A DNA stretch of 64,000 nucleotides, from the NCBI GenBank assembly GCA_004297825.1, contig SCSX01000015.1:1-64000 (forward strand). The letters run 5' to 3'. The stretch comes from Spirochaetota bacterium (GTDB lineage Bacteria > Spirochaetota > UBA4802 > UBA5368). The position numbers and the translations under genes are program-made. A model generated the notes under the pieces. It saw nothing but the letters and a program-made list of their open reading frames with translations. It searched no databases and was not told where the DNA came from. Positions 16,720 to 24,680 of this stretch are shown here, piece by piece (the first letter of the stretch is position 1; each line of letters begins with the position of its first letter).

Positions 16720-17955
16720 TCATCTGGTTTTCTTGCGCTTCTGTTCGACTTTTTCATTTTCCAGCTGGAGTTCCCTGAGCTCTTCGAGCTCGAGGATCTT
16801 CTGTTTCACGTTTTTATGGTACGGATTGTTCTCGGCGCAGTCCTTGAACGCCTCGATTGCCGAGTCCAGGTCGTTCTGGATGTAGTACCGGATGCCCTTC
16901 TGGTAGAATTCCTCGGCCTTGATCTTGTTTTCCACGGTGATAACTTTAGGAATGAGCTTGACGGTGACCGTAAATGAGTAGACCGGACCGAACACCCTGG
17001 TGTCCGTATACGAGGTGTCCACCTGGAATGCCACGTTCTTCACCGCGTAGTTGAACCCGAACCCCAGGCTGTACTTCCCCTGGATATCCGTCACCTTGTT
17101 GTCGAGGAACCGGTACCCCGCCCGGAACGTCAATATTTCCAGATAATTAAGCTCGAACCCCGTGAGCACGCGCAGTCCCTCATCGAAACCATAGGTGAAG
17201 TCGTACAGGTCGGAAGAATCGATGAAGTACTCGGTGATGTCCACGTTGACCCCGAACCATTTCGTGAGATAGTACGAACTCCCGATCCTCAGGGTCCTGG
17301 GCAGCGGATCGTTCTTGACCTTGGTGCCCATGTTGAGAAGCGAAAGCCCCAGGGAAAGGTTCCTGATAGGCGCATCGAACGGCGAGTACATGTACAGGCG
17401 CTTGAGCACGCCCACGTCCACTGCCGCCGCGTGCACGGTTATGGGGCCGATGCGCTGGTACAGGTATTTGACGGAGCCCCCCACCTCGACGAAGCCGAGC
17501 GACTGTCCGTAGGCCACGGTCATTGCCGAATTGTAGAATTGCACGTCCCCGACCTTGTTGCCGTCTATATCGATCCTGTCGAACGGCGGGACCCAGAAGA
17601 GCGAGTTGGAGAATCCCAGGAAGCCCTGGTACACCGGCCACACGAAGCTGAAGTTCTCGAACCGGGAATCGAGTATGAGGTCCTGGTGCATTACCGCGAA
17701 TTCCGGGTATTTCATGGTGCCCAGCCCGGCTGGGTTGTAATATATGGAGTTGATATCGCCGACCGCAGCGGTGAACGCTTCCCCCATGCCAAGGGGTCTG
17801 CTTCCCACCCCGAGTTCCAGGAACGCCGCACCCGACGTGCCCACGGAACCCGCCGCGAACAGCGACCGGCCTCCCCGGGACAGGGACAGCGCCAGGGTCA
17901 TGCACGTAAGGGCAATAACGGTCAGACTTGTATATTTTCTCATAATTGCGCGCAT
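16720..17955 (-). CDS. UPF0164/PorV-like outer-membrane protein with C-terminal TPR-like tail
   Basis: The 411-residue product has a signal peptide and the opening of the PorV/UPF0164 class: GTSGAAFLELGVGSRPLGMGEAF is read here as SRPLGMGEAF plus NSIYYNPAGLG. A FadL-like barrel fills residues ~40-325, ending with VYSFTVTVKLIP. Residues ~340-400 add a helical repeat (DLDSAIEAFKDCAENNPYHKN-type TPR) and a charged tail. UPF0164 proteins are abundant in treponemes, which supports the spirochaete call. A possible alternative start is ATG 17943. Confidence 0.75.
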   Translation of the reverse strand: MRAIMRKYTSLTVIALTCMTLALSLSRGGRSLFAAGSVGTSGAAFLELGVGSRPLGMGEAFTAAVGDINSIYYNPAGLGTMKYPEFAVMHQDLILDSRFENFSFVWPVYQGFLGFSNSLFWVPPFDRIDIDGNKVGDVQFYNSAMTVAYGQSLGFVEVGGSVKYLYQRIGPITVHAAAVDVGVLKRLYMYSPFDAPIRNLSLGLSLLNMGTKVKNDPLPRTLRIGSSYYLTKWFGVNVDITEYFIDSSDLYDFTYGFDEGLRVLTGFELNYLEILTFRAGYRFLDNKVTDIQGKYSLGFGFNYAVKNVAFQVDTSYTDTRVFGPVYSFTVTVKLIPKVITVENKIKAEEFYQKGIRYYIQNDLDSAIEAFKDCAENNPYHKNVKQKILELEELRELQLENEKVEQKRKKTR

Positions 17956-18059
17956 CGACCGATCCGCTCCCCGGCCCCCGGACGCACCGGTACGAGAATA
18001 GCCGAACCTGAACGACTATTCAAATATTTACTGGTAATTTCTACCCAGTGGGCAAGTTT

Positions 18060-19238
18060 TTATTTAAACATAAGCTCCCGGACAAGGTCGATACCCGTTT
18101 CGTCCCCGCCCGTTCCCGGGAGTTTGACGACGATCACGCCCGGTTGTACCTGCTCCAGCCGCTGCACTTCCAGATCGAGCATTATCTTGTCCGCCGGAGA
18201 CGCCAGAACCAGTATCCTGGCCCGGTCGAGGCGGCAGATTATCGAATTGCCGGAGAGCCTTTCATTCAGCAGCGCGTAAAGGTACACGGCAAGGTGGTAC
18301 GATTCGGGATCGTGACGCAGGATTTGCAATTCCACGGTGACACACCTCCTGGCCGCGACCCGCGCCTTCTGGAGGTATTCCAGGATATAATAGGTGTTCT
18401 GAACCGTTCCCGGGTTGAGCGTCCATTGCCGGCGGATTTCGTCATGGGTGTACATGAGCAGCGCGGGGGCAAGTACCGCCCCGATGGAGGAGCGTACCTC
18501 GCCCGGGCTTTTGTCCGGGGCGCCCTGCCGGTACCAGATCATGAGTATGGGCGAGAGGGATTTGTCCTGGAATCCGGTTTCCGCCGCGGGGCCCTGTTCT
18601 CCCAGGAGCGGCGCGTAAAGATTGTGGAAGCTGTTTGCGTAAAGCGCCCAGGAGTTCCCCTGGAGAAATCCGAACCGGGACGCGAGCGCGTCGTCGGCGG
18701 CGATGTCCTCGCGCTTTACGAATATTCCATCCGCCGATTCGCGGAGCATCCGGTATATGCCGTCATGCACATCCAGGAAGAGGGAGTATATCTCGACATC
18801 GCTTATGGTATTGATGACGGGGGTGAAGCACTTGCTGCGCATGTTATAGGCGAGAATGCAATACGAATGTATCCCTATCCCGTCCAGGCCGTCGCGCAGC
18901 ACCGTTCCCAGATCCTCGCTCGTGATGGCCGACAGCGCCGCGTAGGTGGAGGCGGAATCGGTTCCCGCGCGCCCGGGAAGGTTGGCCACGTGGTAAAAGA
19001 GCATGTGGAAGCGCATGATGAGCTCTTCCTCGGAAAGGGAATCGACGTCATCGTCGATATGGGGGGCCGACTCCCGTGCGTTGATCTTGTTCACCAGGTC
19101 GCGGAGTTCTGGATTGAAGGTTTTCTCTCTCAGGAAAATAGGCGCGGTATCTTCCGGGGCCGTATCTGCGCCCTCCCCCCCCGCGCCGGGCGCGGGGCCG
19201 CCCGTCACGATGAATTGATCGTCCAAGTGATCGCTCAC
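18060..19238 (-). CDS. Large orphan cytoplasmic protein
   Basis: The 392-residue protein has no signal or membrane segment. After an acidic, glycine-rich head come mixed alpha/beta stretches (ILAYNMRSKCFTPVINT; SPILMIWYRQG) and a C-terminal part with ILVLASPADKIMLDLEVQRL and VIVVKLPGTGGDETGIDL. The pattern could be a GAF-like or receiver-like regulatory fold, but I see no diagnostic motif. It lies about 105 bases upstream of the UPF0164-like gene and may lead the envelope operon. Confidence 0.6.
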   Translation of the reverse strand: MSDHLDDQFIVTGGPAPGAGGEGADTAPEDTAPIFLREKTFNPELRDLVNKINARESAPHIDDDVDSLSEEELIMRFHMLFYHVANLPGRAGTDSASTYAALSAITSEDLGTVLRDGLDGIGIHSYCILAYNMRSKCFTPVINTISDVEIYSLFLDVHDGIYRMLRESADGIFVKREDIAADDALASRFGFLQGNSWALYANSFHNLYAPLLGEQGPAAETGFQDKSLSPILMIWYRQGAPDKSPGEVRSSIGAVLAPALLMYTHDEIRRQWTLNPGTVQNTYYILEYLQKARVAARRCVTVELQILRHDPESYHLAVYLYALLNERLSGNSIICRLDRARILVLASPADKIMLDLEVQRLEQVQPGVIVVKLPGTGGDETGIDLVRELMFK

Positions 19239-19333
19239 AATATGCCGCTATTCCTTTTTTCGCAAAGTGTGCGCGTTCAAAATTAATTAGGCAAGATAAA
19301 ATCAAATTTGCGGGAAAAAAGTTACAAAAAGTA

Positions 19334-19363
19334 TTGACACGGTTCCGTTACTCTTGCTAAGAA
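19334..19363 (+). promoter_or_regulatory. Promoter of the tRNA-Asn gene
   Basis: A perfect -35 TTGACA at 19334-19339 is followed after 18 bases by TAAGAA at 19358-19363. It lies 20 bases before the tRNA, the expected distance for a sigma-70 promoter of a stable RNA. Confidence 0.6.
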
Positions 19364-19383
19364 GTAACCCACTCGGAAACCAT

Positions 19384-19456
19384 TCCCCTGTAGCTCAGTT
19401 GGTAGAGCAAGTGGCTGTTAACCACTGGGTCGCAAGTTCGAGTCTTGCCGGGGGAG
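19384..19456 (+). tRNA. tRNA-Asn (anticodon GTT)
   Basis: A 73-base cloverleaf: acceptor arms TCCCCTG (19384-19390) and CGGGGGA (19449-19455), a D-arm with AGTTGGTAGA, anticodon stem GTGG/CCAC around GTT at 19417-19419, and a T-arm containing GTTCGAG. The discriminator base is G. CCA is not encoded (GCAGG follows), so the tail must be added by the nucleotidyltransferase. Confidence 0.96.
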
Positions 19457-19462
19457 CAGGGG

Positions 19463-19503
19463 CGGACGTTATCGAACTCACGATAACGTCCGTTTTATTT
19501 TTA
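19463..19503 (+). terminator. Rho-independent terminator after tRNA-Asn
   Basis: A perfect 12-bp stem (19463-19474 with 19481-19492), a six-base loop and a T-rich tract. It starts six bases after the tRNA and ends that transcript. Confidence 0.92.
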
Positions 19504-19638
19504 TTATATTCCCCTTCATCAAGCAGCTTCTCTGAATTACACTCATTTAAGCAAAACCTTCCCGTCCTTTTCTTTGTGGTCTATTGCAATCAAATTTGCC
19601 TTTTTAACCTGCCACTCACTGGGTGTGTAAAAAAATAA

Positions 19639-19667
19639 TTGACATTTATATGCCTATGCAATAAACG
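19639..19667 (+). promoter_or_regulatory. Candidate promoter of the TetR/orphan genes
   Basis: TTGACA at 19639-19644, then a 17-base spacer and TAAACG at 19662-19667 as a weak -10. The -10 lies inside the left arm of the palindrome, so a protein bound there would block RNA polymerase. Confidence 0.5.
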
Positions 19668-19698
19668 GACGCACTAGTACGTCCGTTTATTGCATAGG
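19653..19698. promoter_or_regulatory. 46-bp near-perfect palindrome, likely operator
   Basis: Two 19-bp perfect arms (19653-19671 and 19680-19698) flank a centre that is itself ACTAGT; only the pair 19672/19679 fails to match. It lies 22 bases before the TetR-family gene and overlaps the candidate -10. TetR proteins usually bind palindromes near their own gene, so autoregulation is likely. Because the predicted transcript would begin near the centre, it would carry only one arm, arguing for a DNA operator rather than an RNA hairpin. Confidence 0.75.
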
Positions 19699-19720
19699 GG
19701 CCTCACGAGGATGGGAAACG

Positions 19721-20704
19721 ATGAACAAAACAGACACGGAAATGAAAATTCGGGTAAGCTTCTATGGCAAAATAGGAGAGTTCTTTCAGCCGGACGGTAA
19801 TTTTGACAGAGCACGCTTCCTGGTACGCCTTGGGCGTTCGCTGGAAGATGTCAAAAAGAAGCACAAGACGGAAAAAACCTATAAACGGGCCGGGGCGGAG
19901 TGGCTTTCCCGCTACCTGAATGAAGTACTCGTCTACCTTTTTGAAAAGGGAATGGCCGGCGCGGCTTTAGATTTATTCAGGTCGGCAATTTCTGAGGCGA
20001 AGAATCGGATGCTGGATCCCATCGCCGTCGCTCCGGCATTCCTTGAAAACATTATCGCTTTGGGGGAGTCGCGTGATGAAAAAACAAAAAGAACGAATCC
20101 ATCGTGGGACAATAAACGGAAAGCAATTTTTAAGGCCGCGTTAAATGTTTTCGAGCGTGACGGCTACCCTAAATCGACGATGGACGCCATTGCGGCGGGC
20201 ACAGGGATAGGCAAGGCATCGATATACCGTATGTATAAAAACAAGGAAGCCCTGCTGGATGACATGCTTCAGGAAAAATTCAACGAGATAGCCGCGGAAA
20301 TAAACAAAATCCATTCGCAGGAAAGCGACGTGCTTGGGCAGATTCAGGAAATGGTTTCATACTGGCTCTCATTCATCACTGATAACTATACGGTGTACAC
20401 GCTTATTCATAATGAGAAGAATTCCGCGGGGGTGAGCAATCGCATGCTGTTTTATGACCATATAACAGCCAATCTTCCCATGTTCAAAGAAAGGATCGTC
20501 GCCCTCAATAAAGAGAATAAGCTGAAAACCATTAACTTCTACACGGTATTCTATGGGATTTTGGGATATATCGACGGAATCGTCGTTAAATGGCTCAAAG
20601 ATGAAAGAGCGTATGACCTGACGGGAAAATCCCTGGAAATACTGGATGTCATTTTTACCGGCATCCTGACCGGTGACAATGGTGCAGGAAAACACCGACG
20701 ATGA
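19721..20704 (+). CDS. TetR-family regulator with a ~125-residue N-terminal extension
   Basis: The DNA-binding domain is not at the start but at residues ~130-180: IFKAALNVFERDGYPKSTMD, IAAGTGIGKASIYRMYKNKE, then a TetR-like helical ligand domain. The N-terminal ~125 residues form a separate helical region (FFQPDGNFDRARFLVRLGRS; WLSRYLNEVLVYLFEKGM) that I do not recognise. TetR proteins usually have 190-220 residues, so this 327-residue form is a fusion. It lies behind a 46-bp palindrome and 74 bases before an orphan gene, its probable target. Confidence 0.82.
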   Translation: MNKTDTEMKIRVSFYGKIGEFFQPDGNFDRARFLVRLGRSLEDVKKKHKTEKTYKRAGAEWLSRYLNEVLVYLFEKGMAGAALDLFRSAISEAKNRMLDPIAVAPAFLENIIALGESRDEKTKRTNPSWDNKRKAIFKAALNVFERDGYPKSTMDAIAAGTGIGKASIYRMYKNKEALLDDMLQEKFNEIAAEINKIHSQESDVLGQIQEMVSYWLSFITDNYTVYTLIHNEKNSAGVSNRMLFYDHITANLPMFKERIVALNKENKLKTINFYTVFYGILGYIDGIVVKWLKDERAYDLTGKSLEILDVIFTGILTGDNGAGKHRR

Positions 20705-20778
20705 GATAAAGCAACTTTCCGCGCACGCACGCTTTCTTCTTTGCTGGAAAGCGTTAAAAATATTAGAGGAGGTCCGTT

Positions 20779-22521
20779 ATGGACAATAAACAAAAAATCC
20801 CCATTTGGGGAAAGGAGAAGGGAAGAAAAATAGCGATCCGGGGTACAGATGTCGTTCACCCTTCCCAGTGGGTTTCGGGAGAACATCCGGGCACGTGCCA
20901 GGTGCCGTATATTCTGAACCCCAGATCGCTTAGTCATCATGAAAATCTTGCCATTCGAAGAATCTGGAGGTCAAGCGATTATTCCGGAAAAAACTTCAGT
21001 CTCTTCAACATCACCGACGTGCCCAGTAAATACAAGCTCGCGCAAGTGCTTGCGTGCGGGTTAAAGGCCACCAATGCCACCTATTCGCAGCACTGGGAGG
21101 GACTGTATTTCGACTGGACCTTTAACGAGCGAATGAAGGCTATCGTTAATGAATTCAAACTCTTTCGCCAGGGTGAACGATTTGTCGACAACGCATTCGC
21201 GACCATCGTTCTGTTGAATACCGGTTACAGTGGCCCGTTCATGCAGATGCTCAATCTGCGCAGGAAACCAATGCCCCCCAGCATGCTGACCCTCGAGCAG
21301 ATCGACATGGGCACCTTTGAGCATAATATCAGGGCGGCCATCGGAGGGGTTCTTGGAGGTGCGATCGGAGCGAACGTCATCCGCCATTCTCTTGCCCGTG
21401 AGTGTATCGAAGGGCTCAATAAAGATGCGTACCTGGAATTGAGGCGTAATCTGATACTCGAGGCGCGCGAAGGGAATCCGGGGATGAATGAACGCGGCCG
21501 CGTAGCGGTTATCATCCAGATCGGGTTCAAGGGTCCCGAGGATCGCTTCACCTTTAGCGAGCACTTGATGAAACTCGCCGCGGCTAAGATCATCGAGCGC
21601 AAGAGCGAGCGGCGCAATGTGGATTTCGATCGTGATCTGGACGTGACAGTCTTATTCAATTTCAAAAGGACCATCAATAATTTATTCGTGAGGGATGGTC
21701 TGGAAAAAATCGTTAAAATGATCGAGGTGGAGGGGAATACCGAGCAAGGGCGTACCGTGCTCAACAGGATCAGAGACCGTATTGAAGAGGGATTGAGCAA
21801 AGCGCACGACGACATACTTGAAAGCTATGAGGACAATCTCCGAGATGGCCTTATCGGCCCCGGTCGCGATGGATATAATCAAATGGCCGGGCTCGTCGTG
21901 GGATTGGGCAAGAAGGTGCTCAAGCCCCGTGAAGACGCTCATAAAATGTTCTTCTTTTATATCGATCTCGATATGCTCGCGAAAACAGCATTGCCCATAG
22001 ACATGATTGAACACTCTATCGGCGAAGCTATACAGGCGGGTCTTAACTCGATCCATCTGGACGGAACCACGCTCGTTCCTACCGGGGAAGACCTCCGCTT
22101 CGGAGCGTTCTGCCTCACCGGACCGCTCCATTCGGCAGAGTGTAATGACTCAGTCGAGGAGCTCGAGCGCGGATATGGAAAGGGATTTTGGGATATCCTG
22201 GCGCCTGACCTGCCCCCGGTGAACAAGATGGTCGCCATTATCGCCCTCGCAGCCAAGAGCGAGCAGGATGCGATGATAAGCGAGGAGCAGGCGATGAGCG
22301 AACGCAAGTCGGTCAATGATGTATTCTGGTATAAAACCTGGAATCATCCCGAAGGGAAAAAGCTGGATGTGCGTCAGTGGATATCGTATGCAGACATGTT
22401 GAATGTCGTCCCTATACCCGGGAACGACACTGCCTTGTCAGATGACCCGGTGCCTGATATTCTTCCTGCCGATCATCCGAATACCATGGTATACTCCTCC
22501 CTTAAAAGGAAGGATGCATGA
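20779..22521 (+). CDS. 580-residue orphan protein, probably TetR-controlled
   Basis: AGAGGAGG seven bases before the ATG is a very strong ribosome binding site, suggesting high expression when derepressed. The protein has no signal peptide. A glycine-rich hydrophobic segment (AAIGGVLGGAIGANV, residues ~186-200) could insert in or touch a membrane, and a long charged helical region spans ~280-370. The C-terminus is proline-rich. No catalytic motif or family is recognised. Position after a TetR gene, with a terminator behind, makes a two-gene unit with inducible control likely. Confidence 0.7.
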   Translation: MDNKQKIPIWGKEKGRKIAIRGTDVVHPSQWVSGEHPGTCQVPYILNPRSLSHHENLAIRRIWRSSDYSGKNFSLFNITDVPSKYKLAQVLACGLKATNATYSQHWEGLYFDWTFNERMKAIVNEFKLFRQGERFVDNAFATIVLLNTGYSGPFMQMLNLRRKPMPPSMLTLEQIDMGTFEHNIRAAIGGVLGGAIGANVIRHSLARECIEGLNKDAYLELRRNLILEAREGNPGMNERGRVAVIIQIGFKGPEDRFTFSEHLMKLAAAKIIERKSERRNVDFDRDLDVTVLFNFKRTINNLFVRDGLEKIVKMIEVEGNTEQGRTVLNRIRDRIEEGLSKAHDDILESYEDNLRDGLIGPGRDGYNQMAGLVVGLGKKVLKPREDAHKMFFFYIDLDMLAKTALPIDMIEHSIGEAIQAGLNSIHLDGTTLVPTGEDLRFGAFCLTGPLHSAECNDSVEELERGYGKGFWDILAPDLPPVNKMVAIIALAAKSEQDAMISEEQAMSERKSVNDVFWYKTWNHPEGKKLDVRQWISYADMLNVVPIPGNDTALSDDPVPDILPADHPNTMVYSSLKRKDA

Positions 22522-22559
22522 TGAGGCACACTATATCAGTCCAATGAGCACACGGTTTT

Positions 22560-22605
22560 ACAGGCCGGCCGGCGCTACTGCGGTCGGCCGGCCTGTGATT
22601 TTTCT
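22560..22605 (+). terminator. Rho-independent terminator after the 580-residue orphan
   Basis: A 12-bp GC-rich stem, 22560-22571 with 22585-22596, closes a 13-base loop and is followed by ATTTTTCT. It ends the TetR-orphan transcription unit. Confidence 0.85.
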
Positions 22606-22677
22606 GAATCGCTTGTTTTTCTCCAGCCGGAATACCCCCCGGAAATATTCTGTATCGGCGGCCTCGCTATATCACAC

Positions 22678-22706
22678 TTGAAAATTCCCAATTTTTCCTG
22701 TATTCT
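22678..22706 (+). promoter_or_regulatory. Sigma-70-type promoter of the chemoreceptor gene
   Basis: TTGAAA at 22678-22683, a 17-base spacer and TATTCT at 22701-22706, about 67 bases before the chemoreceptor ATG. It follows the terminator of the previous unit, so the chemoreceptor pair starts a separate transcript. Confidence 0.6.
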
Positions 22707-22772
22707 AATCTTAGCTCAGGGACTCTAGAAGTTTCCAGGAGCCGATTGAGACGTCCTCCAGGGGGTTGAGCC

Positions 22773-24047
22773 ATGGCCGAGAGGAAACGGGCAGTCTCGA
22801 TTCGCAGCGTGTCGGTGTTCATAGGTCTTTTGCCACTTATATTCGCGGCCTGCCTTTTTTATGTCCTCCTGATATTCGTGTCCCCTACCGGCGCCTTGAA
22901 CAGCAGTGCGCTCGCGTATTTTGGGCTTGCAATGGCGGGGATTCTCGCATTTGGCGTCTCTGCCGCTATTCTCCGGCACAGGAGGTTTGGCATCCCTGTA
23001 CGGAAGCTTGTGGAAAATACCCGTAATATTACCATTTACACCCGGCTGCCGGGAACAAGCCGGAGCGGCTTCAGGGAAATCACGGACAACCTGAACGGCA
23101 TGTTCGCACGGGTTTCGTATCTCATGGACGAGATAACCGGAATTACCGGCAATCTCGTGGAATCACTCAACTCTATGTCCGATACATCGTTGGTGTTTTC
23201 TCAAAATGCACAAAACCAGGCCGCGACCACTGAACAGATCACCGCAACCATTGAAGAGATATCCGCCGGGATGGAAACGGTCACCAATAACGTTTCCATG
23301 CAGTTCTCCAAGCTTTCCGAGCTTACCCGGAACATTCTAACCCTGTCGAGCGTCATCACCGAGATCAGCCGGCAGGTCCAGGACGCCCAGGCGCTTTCCG
23401 GGGAAATATCACACCACGTAGCGGTGGGGAGTGAAACGCTCGAGAGATTGAGCGTCAGCATGGAAACGATACGCGCGAACTCCCGGGAAATGACCAATAT
23501 CGTGCAGATTATCAACGACATCTCGGACAAGATCAACCTGTTGTCCCTGAATGCCTCGATCGAAGCGGCGCGTGCCGGGGATTATGGGCGGGGATTCGCG
23601 GTCGTCGCAGACGAGATTTCGAAACTCGCCGACCAGACCACGATGAGCATCAAGGATATCGACGCCCTCATCAAGAAAAACGACCAGGAGATCGTGGTGG
23701 AGCTGGGCAATGTCAAGGAAACCGTTTCGATGATTTCCGGCATCTCCCAGGGGGTCGGGCGGATCGATTCGCTGGTGGACCAGATTTCCTCCAACGTGAA
23801 CATGCAGCTCGAGATCAAGGAAATCATCAACCGGGAGGCGGACACGGTAAAGTCCGGTTCGGATGAGATCAAGGCGTCTACCGAGGAGCAGCACACGGCG
23901 ATCCAGGAAATCGTGAAATCGGTATCACAGATCAACGAATCCACCCAGGCGATCGCGTCCGGCTCCGAGCAGATTGCGAACAAGTCCGTCGAGCTGGCGA
24001 GCACCTCGCAGGTGCTGAAAGAGCGGATCGAATATGTAAAACTGTAG
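22773..24047 (+). CDS. Chemoreceptor (MCP) lacking a periplasmic sensor domain
   Basis: The 424-residue protein has two closely spaced membrane helices ([20 protein letters not shown] and the segment around [13 protein letters not shown]), separated by only about ten residues, so there is no extracellular ligand domain. After a short linker comes an MCP signalling region, with the kinase-contact tip [19 protein letters not shown] near residues 252-270 and adaptation-type glutamine/glutamate runs. It would form arrays with CheA/CheW. AGGGGG precedes the ATG. The next gene, 13 bases on, probably supplies the sensory input. Confidence 0.9.
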   Translation: MAERKRAVSIRSVSVFIGLLPLIFAACLFYVLLIFVSPTGALNSSALAYFGLAMAGILAFGVSAAILRHRRFGIPVRKLVENTRNITIYTRLPGTSRSGFREITDNLNGMFARVSYLMDEITGITGNLVESLNSMSDTSLVFSQNAQNQAATTEQITATIEEISAGMETVTNNVSMQFSKLSELTRNILTLSSVITEISRQVQDAQALSGEISHHVAVGSETLERLSVSMETIRANSREMTNIVQIINDISDKINLLSLNASIEAARAGDYGRGFAVVADEISKLADQTTMSIKDIDALIKKNDQEIVVELGNVKETVSMISGISQGVGRIDSLVDQISSNVNMQLEIKEIINREADTVKSGSDEIKASTEEQHTAIQEIVKSVSQINESTQAIASGSEQIANKSVELASTSQVLKERIEYVKL

Positions 24048-24060
24048 AAGGAGGTCCCAA

Positions 24061-24645
24061 ATGGCTCAGTTTAAGGCATTCACGGCCAATGCGGAGGTCA
24101 ACGGCGAAACCGTGCTTTCAATCGTTGACGGGATGGGTAACTTCAAGGATCGGGCCATGAAGTTCCTGGATGAACAGGGAATAAAATCGCCGGAACCGGG
24201 GAAATGGTATTCACAGCAGGCATGGCTCAATGCGTTCGAGGCCATAGCCAAGGCGACGGGAGATTATACGCTCTTCAACATCGGGAAGAAAATACCCGAG
24301 AACGCGAAATTTCCGCCCCAGATTGACGATATCGAAAAGGCGCTCTCCGCGATCGACGTTGCGTACCACATGAACCACAGGATCAACAACGAGGTGCTCT
24401 TCAACCCGAATACCGGAGCCATGAAGGAAGGCATAGGGCATTACGCATTCGAGAAAACGGGGGAGCGCAAGATGAAGCTGGTATGCAATAACCCGTATCA
24501 TTGCGATTTCGATAGAGGCATAATCGATGCGATGTCGCAGCGTTTCAAACCGGCAGGCGTTCCGCTGGTGATGGTACGCCATGACGATACTCAGCCCTGC
24601 CGCAAGAAGGGTGCGGATTCCTGTACCTACCTTGTAAGCTGGTAG
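24061..24645 (+). CDS. Cysteine-rich V4R-like soluble protein, likely chemoreceptor partner
   Basis: The 194-residue protein has a helical N-terminal half and a C-terminal half with CNNPYHCDFDRGII and CRKKGADSCTYLVSW (Cys142, 148, 180, 188). This resembles V4R/H-NOX-superfamily small-molecule domains, which end in a G..C.F-type strand; the H-NOX YxSxR heme motif is absent. AAGGAGG sits before the ATG, and the gene starts 13 bases after the chemoreceptor, so they are co-expressed. Ligand or metal sensing relayed to the receptor is an inference. Confidence 0.65.
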   Translation: MAQFKAFTANAEVNGETVLSIVDGMGNFKDRAMKFLDEQGIKSPEPGKWYSQQAWLNAFEAIAKATGDYTLFNIGKKIPENAKFPPQIDDIEKALSAIDVAYHMNHRINNEVLFNPNTGAMKEGIGHYAFEKTGERKMKLVCNNPYHCDFDRGIIDAMSQRFKPAGVPLVMVRHDDTQPCRKKGADSCTYLVSW

Positions 24646-24680
24646 TTTTCCCCAACCTGCGCGCCGGCGTCTCAGTTCTG

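Noticed and set aside
19384-22605. Integrative element inserted at tRNA-Asn
   Set aside because: The tRNA is complete and I found no repeat of its 3' end downstream and no integrase. The TetR-orphan unit simply follows the tRNA terminator.
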